Assembly: GCA_029204225.1 (NCBI GenBank)
Contig: CM055093.1
Coordinates: forward strand, 6,767,315-6,831,314
DNA: 64,000 nucleotides
DNA from: Diphasiastrum complanatum
Taxonomy: Eukaryota > Streptophyta > Lycopodiopsida > Lycopodiales > Lycopodiaceae
Direction of reading: 5' to 3'
Positions 23,193-33,807 of this stretch are shown here, piece by piece. Each line of letters begins with the position of its first letter. The stretch's first letter is position 1. The position numbers were made by a program, and so were the translations under genes. The notes beneath the pieces are model-generated. The model was not told the origin of the DNA. It made no database searches and saw nothing but the letters and a program-made list of their open reading frames with translations.

Positions 23193-23203
23193 ATCTGATA
23201 CCA
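23193..23203 (-). other. Primer binding site-like sequence
   Basis: ATCTGATACCA on the plus strand is the complement of TGGTATCAGAT, a close match to the initiator-Met PBS. It is followed by TGTGATCTAAAAGC, which could open an LTR. If so, it marks the right end of a minus-strand element. It could belong to the relic at 19959-22275 or to a different element. Confidence 0.5.
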
Positions 23204-26065
23204 TGTGATCTAAAAGCAAAGGACTTTCTTGGAGAGAAAACCGATGGTATGGGACATCAGTGAGTTCAAAGAGGAAATTCTTGTGTGAGAATGATCTATA
23301 GGCCAGTGGGTAGTATTACGTTTATAGTAATGCTAACAGTTAAAACCATTGGTTAAACTTGTTTAGGGTATTTGGAGAGGTTATGAGATATAGATCCGGA
23401 TCCCTCAATGGTGTCTCATAAATTTCAAATCGGAAATCCTTAAAAGCTATTTCTCTTTTTATTTTAAACTTCTACTTTTTAAAAATTTCTTATATACGAG
23501 ACAATTGAATTGAGATTCATATAAATCCTTCTAGTGTAGAACTAGGTTCTAAAGGACTGTTTAAGCTATATGAATTCATGCTTCCATTTCAGGTTTGTGA
23601 ATATAGCTCAAAATCAATTGATGTTTCCAATTGATTAAGTGGAATTTAGACTTCCTGAGCCCTAATTATTATCTCTATTTGATAGTTGATTATTGAGAGT
23701 AATGTTTCTATCACTCGGGATAAGATATTTTATGATTTTAAGGAAAAAGTCCAGTTTGTAATAGTATTGAATACTCATTACTGACTTTTTCGAAGCTTAT
23801 CTTATACGTTGTCTCCTGGGAACTTTTTGATCGAAATTATGAAATTTCTTTTAAAAGGGGGAGAAGAAAATAATAGGAATCAGACTTTCATGGGATCAAC
23901 CAGTTGCATAGATTTCTTTTGAGGAATCCAGTTTGTGTGCTATCCAGTGTGAATAGAGAAAATCTCTAGTGATTATTTTGAATAATTTGGAACTAGAGGA
24001 GATTTGGGGGGTTTTTGAGCTATGAGATATTCATGAATATGGGAAGTAATGGTGAAGATTAAGTTAAGTTCACTGATTGGCTACCAAATACCATTTAGTT
24101 ATGGATTGGATCAGTGGAATAAAGCTTTAATCTGAACCTTTTGTCCAAAGATGTCTATATAAATCAGCCTAATCTTGGTTTGTGCACTAAGATCTCAAGT
24201 AGGTTGATTGGATGAAGGAATTTTGTTGATAAAAGTATGATGGTTGGAAAACTTATGATTTGGAATTATTCACTTCAGAGATTTCCCAAATTTGTTACTT
24301 ACTCAAGATAAATAGAAACTTTTGTAGCTGAGTCACAAGATTCTTAGTGAGATATGTGAGTAACATATGCGGATGTTGGAGGAATCTGTCAGATAAGGAC
24401 ATATGTGTTTATGTACTGGGTCATAGTGAGATTTTTCTCATATGTGCACGATTAATCTTGTGTGGATCTACTATGTATTCCTGGTTACTAAGGTTATTTG
24501 GTGCACTTAACCTAGTTGTTGAACATAGACATGTGATCAAGTATTGTGTTTGACAATTACTTGCAGAGTTAACAGATCGGTTTTGATAGATCTATAGGTT
24601 AACTTAGATGTGATTTGGAGACATTTATGATTTCTAAGTCATGAGCAATTAACTTGAGTAGTTGATTTACTCCTATGGAAGTTAATTGGTAAAACGGACA
24701 TTGTGAAGAGAATTCACCAAAAACTGTTTGTTATGTGTGTATTGCTTGTAAAACACATAATTTGTGAGTCATTTGGATTCATCTGGAAAAATTGTGTGCA
24801 TAGGATGCTGAATTCTTGGATGAGTATTTCGCAGTTGAGAAATAGACTTAACACATTAGTGATTGTATTCTTGTGAGCTCAATTGGATACCGGATCCTAA
24901 TGGTGCCAAGAATGGTAAGCTGAATTTTGGAAATTCAGCAGAACTTTGTAATCTCTAGACATTGTTCTAGGAGATTGTATAAAGTTTATATTGTTAAAGA
25001 TGAATTTTATAAAAGTCCTTAATTACCTTGTTGATTGTTGAATTTGGAACTCATAATCTGGTAAATAATCGGATTGGAAGAATATTCTTGAAATCCAGTA
25101 TTTTTTCTTGTGGAAAAGATTCAGAATGATTCTTATATTTCATGGGTTGTATGTTGTACATATACTCCAGTATTTTCCAATGATTATGATTTTGGAATCC
25201 TATAAATTATGATTGACGAATCATAAGATTCTAAATGTTTATGATTGACGGATCATAAACTGATACTTAAAGATCATTTGAAGATTATAAGAAAATGTGA
25301 AGATTTTTAAGATAATGAGTAATTCTTGATCAATTGGGTGAGTCAAGGATTTAGATCTGTTGGTTGAACTCTAAATTTCTTTACTCTAGCACATACTTGA
25401 GATTGAGTGGATCTCACAGGCATTTTCATTAAGTGATTGCTTACTTATGAGGATTTTGCTTACCTTACAGATTGTAGTCTATAAGTGCTTGTGTACAAAG
25501 TTCAATCTAAATCTCCACTTTTGTAGGAGACGGATAAATCTATTAAGATACAGATAGATGTTGATTTCTTGTATATGATGCTAGAAATGGGGCTGTTTGA
25601 GTAACTGCACTACTTTGGTTTGAGTTATGATTGTCTGAGACTTGATGGATCTCCTAGAGATTTTAGATGACTGAATTGTGGTATTTTAGAATATTTGGAA
25701 ATTTCTAAGAATACTGGTATCAAGAAGCATTATTTTCTACAAGAAATTGAAATGGAATTTCTTTAGCTTTTGGATTTGATCTTTGAAATAAAAAAGTTAA
25801 TTCACCCAGTAGTTCATGTAATTAGGATTACATGAAGGTGATGAACTTTTGTTTTGGAGTAGATCAACCCATTTGGAAGATTTATAGCTTAGTGTATTCT
25901 TTTGAGAATTTGAATTAGTATTCATGAGTAGAGGCAAGAATTAAAGAATTGTTGCATCTCTGAGTGCTTATTCAGATGGAAAGATCGGACTAGAATAATG
26001 GTTCATGGGTAAGATTTGAAAGCTTAAGGATTTTCTTTTTCCCGTTCTGAGGACAGAACCTGTTT
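23204..26065 (+). other. Long AT-rich non-coding stretch, probable internal region of the element ending at 26567
   Basis: About 2.8 kb with no frame longer than about 68 codons and no recognisable domain on either strand. It runs directly into a polypurine tract and LTR at 26066-26567, so at least its right part is internal retroelement sequence. A small repeat (ATGATTGACGAATCATAA type) occurs near 25211-25260. It may be a non-coding LARD-like element or a very old, eroded pol. Confidence 0.45.
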
Positions 26066-26078
26066 AAGGGAGGAAGAA
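26066..26078 (+). other. Polypurine tract
   Basis: AAGGGAGGAAGAA precedes the LTR TG. Upstream, TTCTGAGGACAGAACCTG matches TTCTGAGGACATAACTTG at the same place in the chromovirus relic at the window start, showing family relatedness. Confidence 0.75.
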
Positions 26079-26567
26079 TGTTATGGCCATATTCGTTAAG
26101 GACCTGGAATAGTCCTAATATGGTAGACTGGCCCTCCAGTGTTCGAGATTATTGGTCATGCCTAGATTTTATTCCACATCGAGGCCTGTTGGTGACTAAT
26201 GACCTTGAGAGGACCCAGACACTCTAATTGAGACATATGGAGTAGTGCATGTACATGTGACTGATATAGGCAGGAGGTATGCATGTAGATCTGTAACCTA
26301 TTTATAGTTGACCTGCATGGGGATTGCATGGACTCATGCATAGGATCTTATTCTCTATACATTGAGGTAGTGATTATTCCATCGACGACTTGGTCTAGGT
26401 TACTTGTTGGGATCTTCTTCTCTTGTTGTCACATTGGCATGGCTTGGGGGCTAGATCCAGGAGGATTCTCTAGGAGGGATCTAGGATCGGTTGGGTGGTT
26501 TTGCTCCATAGTCTCTCTTGTGTTTTCCTATCCTCATCTTAGGGGATTGTCCCCAGTGGTCTTTACA
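26079..26567 (+). mobile_element. 3' LTR related to the LTR at 2652-3148
   Basis: About 489 bp, TGTTATGGCC to CTTTACA. It shares the GCTTGGGGGCTAGATCC block and ends with the other LTR but has diverged strongly. It sits directly beside copia gag sequence, so the parent element probably inserted into that copia. Confidence 0.7.
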
Positions 26568-26579
26568 CTAGCAACCCAA

Positions 26580-26965
26580 GTGCATGATGCCAAAATTGCC
26601 ACAGAGAGGTATGGAGCATGCTAAAAGGCATCTACAATGGCAAAAGCGTCACCAATGTACTACTACTCAGGCACAAGCTGGCAAACATCCGTTTGTAGGA
26701 AGGAGATTCATTTACTATGCACCTTAAGGCGATAAAGGGCATAACAAGAAAACTGGAAGCAGCAGGGACTCCAGTGGAGAAGACCCACCTGATCTTCATG
26801 ATTTTGGGAAATCTCTCGAGTACCTACGACCCATTGGTCATGACAATCGGAGGAATCAAAGTTCAAGATCTGGATCTAGCAGAAATCATGTAGTGGTTGT
26901 TACAAGAAGAAGAACAGGAGAACCAATCTTAGGTGAATGAAATTGCTCTTATGATGCAAAGAAGC
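26580..26965 (+). pseudogene. Ty1/copia gag, left part of an interrupted element
   Basis: Encodes a copia gag segment: TNVLLLRHKLANIRL, then GDSFTMHLKAIKGITRKLEA, LIFMILGNLSSTYDPLVMTI and WLLQEEEQENQ, with in-frame stops. The zinc knuckle that should follow is found 3.1 kb downstream at about 30165, so the two pieces are one element split by an insertion. Confidence 0.8.
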
Positions 26966-27300
26966 AGCCTAGATCAAAGGAGTCAGAAACATTAGAGAAA
27001 ATATGGGCTCAAAATGGGCCCTTTAAGAAATTTCACTTTAGAGAGAGGTTACGTAGAGAGAGAATGAAAACTGGTAAATTCTGGTCACCGTTTTTCGAGT
27101 TTTCGGCCTTGCCCGACATTTAACTAGTATGGTTAACTTCAGACAATAGTTAGTTAAGCATGAGATGTAATAACTTCTCTGCATGCTCGTTCCAAAATTT
27201 GGGACTAGAGCTTTAAGACTGAAAATCTTGGTGTGCTCAATGCAAAAACTAAAGCGGGAGAGACAGAACTTTTGAAATCACTGTATGCTTATAGTGAAAT

Positions 27301-27771
27301 ATGAGGCGGGACGATTTTTCAATGCGACATAAACATTACAAACCGATGGAATACACTCCAATTATTAAGAAAAATGCGAAAGTTGTAGATAATGTTGCTG
27401 CAATAGTTAGAGAATTGAGAATGAATAATCATATGAATATAGATTTGTGGGTGGATGGATCAATTTATCCTAATGATCCAGCTACCAATTTGTGTCCAGA
27501 TTTTAAGTCCGTAACTCATCTTTTCAGATATGTATGTGAAGGAAATAGCGGATTACTTGGATATTGTCAAAGGTTGCGTGATATTGGAATGCATAGCATA
27601 TCTTGTCTTAATCAACAATTACAGTTTGCTAATCAACAATTGCAAAATGCAAATCAACAATTGCTTCATTATGTGCAACACACTAGTGCTGAAAACAATG
27701 CACTCAAGAATGCCATGTCAGAGTTGAATGCTACTGTCACTACTCTTCGGGGATCAAATCAGAAATGTTAG
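27301..27771 (+). CDS. Hypothetical coiled-coil protein within the insertion
   Basis: An uninterrupted 156-residue frame. The first 100 residues are protein-like (for example YKPMEYTPIIKKNAKVVDN and LCPDFKSVTHLFRYVCEG). Residues 100-150 form Gln/Asn-rich near-heptad repeats (LNQQLQFANQQLQNANQQLL) followed by AENNALKNAMSELNATVTTL, a likely coiled coil. I recognise no family. It could be a terminal exon of a captured gene, a transposon accessory protein or a plant DNA-binding protein fragment. The upstream start is uncertain. Confidence 0.4.
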   Translation: MRRDDFSMRHKHYKPMEYTPIIKKNAKVVDNVAAIVRELRMNNHMNIDLWVDGSIYPNDPATNLCPDFKSVTHLFRYVCEGNSGLLGYCQRLRDIGMHSISCLNQQLQFANQQLQNANQQLLHYVQHTSAENNALKNAMSELNATVTTLRGSNQKC

Positions 27772-28462
27772 AATCCATGGAAAAGTTGTGATCTGAGAGT
27801 TTAAAATCTGATGTTGATATAAAAATTATCAATAAGGCAATGATGAAGAGGAAAAGAAAGAGAGTACCCCAAACATGCGACAAACTTAGATTTGTTGCGG
27901 CAAAGGTTCCTCTTCTGAACATATCCAAATATGCCAAGACAAGGACAATATAGACCAAGGCAATGAAGACCAAAAATACAACCGATATATACGAGACATC
28001 AACAAGGGCAGGCGTTGATTGTAGTGGTCACTGGAGTTCAAGTGACTGAAGATCTCTCCAATAGAGATAGTGTATTTCCTGCAGGAGACAATGAATCTTG
28101 TTATCGAAAACTCATATTATCTAGTTGCAATTACATTGTAATTTGCACCATGGAAATGGAGATTATAGAAATGAAAGAGCCTCATAGAAAAAGTGGTTCA
28201 TATATTTTCAAAAATGATGTATACAAAAAATTGTATTACATAATACAAAATTCCATGGTTCATAATCTATGGATCTTCAATTTCGATGGACGTTTTAATG
28301 TCTTTGCATTTTATATGCTCTTCCTGCCTTACTCTTACCTGCACAAGAGAAATTGTTTTAGTTAATATATTTTACGAAACTGATTCACTTAAAAATAGAA
28401 AAAAAAGAATATTTTTATATGGCATAACGTACCTTTACACCATTCAATCGAAATTGATAGTA

Positions 28463-28813
28463 CTAAGGTAGATCGAATTGCAGCATGTCTAATTCTGATC
28501 GAATGTGATTGAGACACCAATTTTCCTCAACCTCAACCATTGCAAGAATGTTGTCATTTCTTTTCACTGTTATCTGAGGTTGCTCTTGAGAGTTTATACC
28601 AAAATCTTGATCAAGTGACTTCCAAACATTTTTGCATTTAATCCATCTTCTATAATACAGCAGCAAAGTGAGCATTTGTTTTTCGATGTAATATCTAAAT
28701 GTCATGGATGGGTAACATACTCTGCACTCAACTTGCTGATTTTGTTTTGTATCCCAACCATTATCCAACAACTCGACGATTATATCAGCACTCAAGTCCT
28801 TACAAATAAACAT
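28463..28813 (-). CDS. Hypothetical exon-like frame within the insertion
   Basis: An open minus-strand frame with good protein-like composition, including LLLYYRRWIKCKNVWKSLDQ and QITVKRNDNILAMVEVEENW, ending LDMLQFDLP before possible intron sequence. Another minus-strand frame at 29328-29579 could be an upstream exon. No known domain was recognised. Confidence 0.3.
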   Translation of the reverse strand: MFICKDLSADIIVELLDNGWDTKQNQQVECRVCYPSMTFRYYIEKQMLTLLLYYRRWIKCKNVWKSLDQDFGINSQEQPQITVKRNDNILAMVEVEENWCLNHIRSELDMLQFDLP

Positions 28814-29327
28814 TGTTTTCGTTCTCCGAACATTGCATTTGGAAAAAAAATCAACAAAAATAGTAAAAGGTAGATACCAACTTAATCTATTATTCTTTGA
28901 TCTAGTGCTACATTTTAATATACTCTGAATATCAATATATAACCTAGATCGAAAACTTTTTGAAATTGTTGCATCATGAGAAATCCATTCCTCACTCGAA
29001 AAATCTGGTAGAAGATATGGCTCTAATCTACCAACTAAACCATTTTTATCAGGAAAATAGGTGTGATCATAAAAAAAAAACTCCTGACTCTAAAAGTGAT
29101 TTTGGTGAACGACCTTTATATTGTAAAATACCGATATCTGAATGTATGACATCGATTATTCCTGCAATTGATTGAACTGATTACCATTCAACGAAATTTG
29201 ATGGATACAAATCTGCAAAACCAACAAACACATCTCAAGAAAAATATAATTTAAAGAAAATGCTAAATCTAAAGAAATTGAATCTGAAAACTTACAATTG
29301 CATTTCCTTCTATCATTTGGATTCAGA

Positions 29328-29579
29328 TCATGAATGTTGATCATTGTGAAGATAAGCATGCTGAACTAAAACTTCCGTGATAGATTGACCGACAGGTGAT
29401 ACTTCAAAATCCATTATCCTGCCTTTCCAAGAGCTTCTATATATGTTATCCGATCTTTTTCTTTTTCGAAATGAGCCTTTTGCAGAGGGATGCATCAAGA
29501 TCCATTGATATTTTCGATATATTCTTGGTATCCATTGATCTTCTGCATTTTTTTTCATTGCAAATATTGATTGCATCAA
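29328..29579 (-). CDS. Hypothetical exon-like frame within the insertion
   Basis: An 83-codon minus-strand frame rich in basic residues (RKYQWILMHPSAKGSFRKRK) that could be a 5' exon of the same unknown minus-strand gene as 28463-28813. An overlapping frame begins MATHNRRPRG. No function assigned. Confidence 0.25.
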   Translation of the reverse strand: MMQSIFAMKKNAEDQWIPRIYRKYQWILMHPSAKGSFRKRKRSDNIYRSSWKGRIMDFEVSPVGQSITEVLVQHAYLHNDQHS

Positions 29580-30070
29580 TGGTTCCTCTTGGTCTCCGAT
29601 TATGTGTAGCCATTAGTCGAAAATACGAGTACGCAAGCTGAGATCGGAGAGAATGTAGAGATTGCGAGATAAACCTAAGAATGACAATCTAAACTAAGAG
29701 ATAGAATGAAGAAAATGAGAGGTATACCTATGAACGACAAGAAGCTCCTAAACTACAAGGATTAGTTAACCACAGTTTATGACTATTGACGTCAAATCAA
29801 CCTCGAGTGAACAATGACGGGCAACATAAGAGTATTCGGGCAGTAACTGTGGTCCAATCACAATTGTTTGTTCTGCCCGGCGGAATATTTGAAAATCACG
29901 AAAATTTGGCCGAGAAAGTTAAATACAATTTTCGTCCGTCAACCACTTTTACAGTTCGTCACAGATGGACACCATTCATTGGGACACATAAGCGTTGAAA
30001 GCGTGCGAAGTCAAAAACAGCATCCTGGCAAAGAGCCCATTTTGAGTTTTAATATCCCCTAATGTGAGAA

Positions 30071-32000
30071 GGGGGTAACAATCAGAAGTTCATCAGGAAT
30101 GGTGAAGCCTCTGAGAATTCCACAGGGCAAAAGGAGGCAGACAAGTTTGAAAAGAAGAGGACTATCATCTGCTACTACTGTAACAACCCTGGACACATCG
30201 CAAGAGAATGCAAAAAGAAGGCAGCTAATCTGAAAAGGAGGGAAGCGACGAACCAGATAAATGTGGCTAAGTCAAAAGACAGTGAGGAGACCATAGCAAT
30301 GGTAGCCAGGGTGAAAGAAGGCACGAACCACTCCAATTTTACAGTGAAGAAGGATAAAAGCATTTTTCCTTGTTTTCAAAATGCCAATCTAACACCTGAA
30401 ATCATATACCAAGATGAGTCCTGGTACTTAGATTCAGGTGCAACCACACACATGACACCTGATAGAGATGCATTCATCAACTACAAAGAACTACCCTCCG
30501 AAAAGGACATAATAGTTGGAAACAACATAGTTGTAAAAGCCCCAGGAACAGGAAATGTCTCCATCGTTTTATCTGAAGGGAAGAGAGGAATATTGCAAGA
30601 TGTTTTATATGCTCCAGGGCCGCTAGCCAAGAACCTGATTTCCATCAGTAATATGACAGAGATGGGAATCGATGTGAGTTTCTCAACAAGGAGGTGCGAG
30701 ATACGGAAGGGCAACGAGCTGCTCACTGTCAGATTAAAGACTAGTGGAGGCATGTTCAAGATTAGAGATGCGACAAGATTGAAGCATGCGTTCCCAGCTG
30801 TAGCAGAGAGCAAAAAGGACAACCTATGACACAAGAGACTCGGACACTTGGGAGCTGAGGCGCATGGAATAATGAAGAGAAAAGACGTAGTCACATGGTT
30901 CGACTACGATAGGAGTGGGAATCCATACACCTGTGATTGGTGTGCAATTGGGAGGCAACATCGCGAAGCGTTCAAAAGGAGATCAGGTGTACAAATCACA
31001 AAGTTGTTGGAATTAATTCACACCGACATTTGCGGTCCTATGGAGAAAGAATCCCCAGGGCACTCCAGGTACAGAAAAACCACATTCACAAACGACTACA
31101 TCAAAATAACCTTCCTTTTCACCTTGAAAGACCAAAGGTCAGGTGGTTGAGATTTAAGCACTTTATTGCACTTGCTAATAATCAGACCAGGAAAAAAATC
31201 ATGAGAGTAAAATCTGATAATGCAGGAGAATATGTCGGAGGAAGATTTAAGGCAATCTGTCAAGAGAAGGGAATTCATCAGGAATTCACGATGGGTTACA
31301 GCCCACAACAAAATGGATTGGCGGAAAGGAAAAACAGGAGCATTTTGGACAAAGCCCGATGCATGTTGTATGATAAGAAACTTCCAAAGTTTCTATGGGC
31401 GGAAGCGGTAGACAGAACAGTCTACATATTAAATCGGACATCGCAAGAGCCATTGACAACAATGTCCCTGAAGCCATATGGAGTGGACAAAAGCCTACAG
31501 TTGCACACATGAGAGTGTTCGGGTGCAAAGCTTATGCACACATACCTGAAGCATTGCGAAAGAAACTAGACCACAGAAGCATTCCATGCATCATTGTGGG
31601 ATACCCACTGATGAATGCCCATGGGTATAAGGTCTATGACCCGCAGGGATGTAAGATTTTATTGTCTCGGGATGTCATATTCGATGAAAGCGACAAGGGA
31701 TCCATAAGGTTTTATCGTCTCTGGATGTCGTATTCGATGAAAGCGAGAAGGGATCCACCAACAGTCACGGAGCTGCTGAGTCAAACAATGGAACAATCAT
31801 CTTGAACGAGGAAAGGCATGAGTTAGATACAAAGGGAGTTCAAGAGTCCACGTCCAGGAAATCAACCTGGAAATGCCCTTAGACGAAGATGGAATGGTAA
31901 GGAGTCCTAGAAGATCAGGAAGGGCAAGAAGAGCACGTGAGCGGTATGATGAAATGAATTTCATCACTAGAACACAAGGAAAAGTTAAGGAGCCTAAGGA
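30071..32000 (+). pseudogene. Ty1/copia gag end, protease and integrase, right part of interrupted element
   Basis: Domains in order: zinc knuckle CYYCNNPGHIARECKK near 30165; protease YLDSGATTHMT near 30430; integrase zinc region (HKRLGHL, then CDWCAIGRQHREAF); integrase core (LIHTDICGPM; VKSDNAGEYVGGRF; QQNGLAERKNRSI); then EAIWSGQKPTVAHMRVFGCK. A linker RRSGRARRARERYDEMNFI near 31915 normally precedes copia RT, but the sequence stops resembling copia at about 32000, so RT and RNase H are lost. A TGA at about 30828, frame changes near 31150 and 31400, and a 53 bp tandem duplication near 31671 disable it. Confidence 0.9.
31671..31775 (+). repeat. 53 bp tandem duplication in copia integrase
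   Basis: A unit containing TATTCGATGAAAGCG and AAGGGATCCA occurs at about 31671 and 31724 (53-base offset) with a few substitutions. The length is not a multiple of three, so it breaks the frame. Confidence 0.85.
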
Positions 32001-32597
32001 TATGCTAATAGTTAGAAGTTACGCTATCCATTTCATTGAAGGCTTGCATGTTTTGACAGCTGTTTAGCATTTTTGTCTTGAACATTCTTGTAGTTAAGAA
32101 TTTCAAATAGTGTGGAACAAACTTCCTCCTCAATCTCGTTTCCTCCACAATAGCCTAATTGTTTGTTTGCATTTGGACAATCAATTGGAATGATTGCAGA
32201 CGATTTGAAATTGTTTCTACCTCTCATTTCTCTCTGCGATCCATGGAATTGGAATTTCCTTGTTTCTTCAATCTCATTGCAAATATAGAAGCACACCTTG
32301 CATAGAAATCCAAAGAAAAGGGTGGGCACCTATACATTTTTCACGTGCTCTTTCCTTGTAAAATCTTATGTTCATCTTCTCAAAGATGTCTTTGCATTGC
32401 GACTTTATTTGTTGTCTTGAAGATCGACATTTGTTAGAAAACTCCACCGCCAACTGGTCACTACTTTGAAGACATATTTCCCTTGTTTATTTTCAAGCCA
32501 CTAAAGGCAAAAATAGCATATCAGGATACTAGGCCCTATAGGTCCAGTTCTAAATGTGTGTTTAGGGAGCACATAATGCTGGCCTGCACCTCCCTCC

Positions 32598-32665
<68 letters not shown>

Positions 32666-33274
32666 CCCCCATATCCTCTATTTGTGGTAATAAAACCCTA
32701 AGATTGTTGCACTCAGCTATCCAGATGTTGACTGCATTTTTTACAATTTGCTTATAATGAAATGCATTGCCCATGTGGCATACAAGCTGGTAGCCAGCCC
32801 AACTAGCATCTCTCTTAACTTGACTTTTTAAGGTTTCTACAAAAATCCTACATAGCAACATGCTTCGATAATGTTTAGAAATAGACTCAAGTACATGTGC
32901 AAAGAAGTCCAACACAAAACTAAATGCTTTGAAATTATCGCTAGGAAAAAATGACAAGATACTATAACACAGAACTTAAAGCTTCTTCGGTACTAGATTC
33001 CAGCATCATGGAAGCCAATATGACCATGACAGGTCAAGGATAACATATTCACCACTATACGATAACACATCTATAGGCAAGGTTTAAGGATTTTATATAC
33101 ATTATTACCACTTACATTCATGCACAACAAAGCTATCTAGATCTTTACACAGCGGCAAGTCATTGTACATCATACTTAACCAACAACAATACCTCTAGAT
33201 TGCTCGTCATTTTCAAACATGTAACAAATATAGTATAGAATCAAAGCATGTGCTAAGGCTTTCAAGAAGGTTTA
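32001..33274. other. No gene; (CT)n microsatellite within
   Basis: AT-rich intergenic sequence downstream of alpha-COP. Short minus-strand frames have no motif. It contains the CT array listed separately. Confidence 0.5.
32600..32662. repeat. (CT)n microsatellite
   Basis: About 63 bases of pure CT followed by a run of eight C. Confidence 0.96.
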
Positions 33275-33692
33275 GCATTGCTTGGTATACATTCGATTCA
33301 AAGAATGTGGAAATTCAGAAAAAAAAAATGTTGAAAACATGAGCTCCACTTAAAAACCTAATCATTAGTTCTTAGTCTAAGTCTTTATGGATTGGAGCAA
33401 ATACTTCACCCCAAGGGAAAACTATTGTGTACCATCCCATAAAAACTAAAGCAGTCTATGAATCCTATTCAAAGCAACATAATAATGCTGAGCATTGCTT
33501 GGTACATGATCAATTCAAAGAATGTGATAATTGAGAAAAACAATATCGAAAATATGAGCTCCACTTAAAAGAACTAGTCATAAGCTCGGAGTCTAAAACT
33601 TTTATGGATTGGAACAAGTACTTCACCCAAAGGGAAAACTCTTGTCAACCATCCCATAAAAACTAAAGCAGTCTATAAATCGTATCTGCATG
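33275..33692. repeat. 217 bp tandem duplication downstream of alpha-COP
   Basis: GCATTGCTTGGTA begins at 33275 and 33492. TAAAAACTAAAGCAGTCTAT ends the unit at 33440-33459 and 33657-33676. The two units therefore have an offset of 217 and moderate divergence. The copy nearer the gene could lie in the 3' UTR. Confidence 0.85.
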
Positions 33693-33807
33693 GCAATAAA
33701 ATCGAACCTGAAGCAAGTTTTGTAGCAAAGATATAATTTGCTGCCTCTTGCAAGAAATTCTGAATTGCCAATTCAAGCAAAGTCGGATACAGGTGTGATG
33801 TTTTACT

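Larger units (their letters stand above)
26966..30070. mobile_element. ~3.1 kb insertion inside copia, probable DNA transposon
   Basis: Separates gag from zinc knuckle and protease of the same copia element. Near its ends are inverted motifs: CTCAAAATGGGCCCTTT at 27009 on the left, and AAAGAGCCCATTTTGAG at about 30028-30044 on the right. I could not resolve a target-site duplication. The interior holds a 156-codon plus-strand frame (27301-27771) and scattered short frames on both strands, with no transposase I recognise. A non-autonomous DNA transposon carrying host sequence is the simplest reading. Confidence 0.55.
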
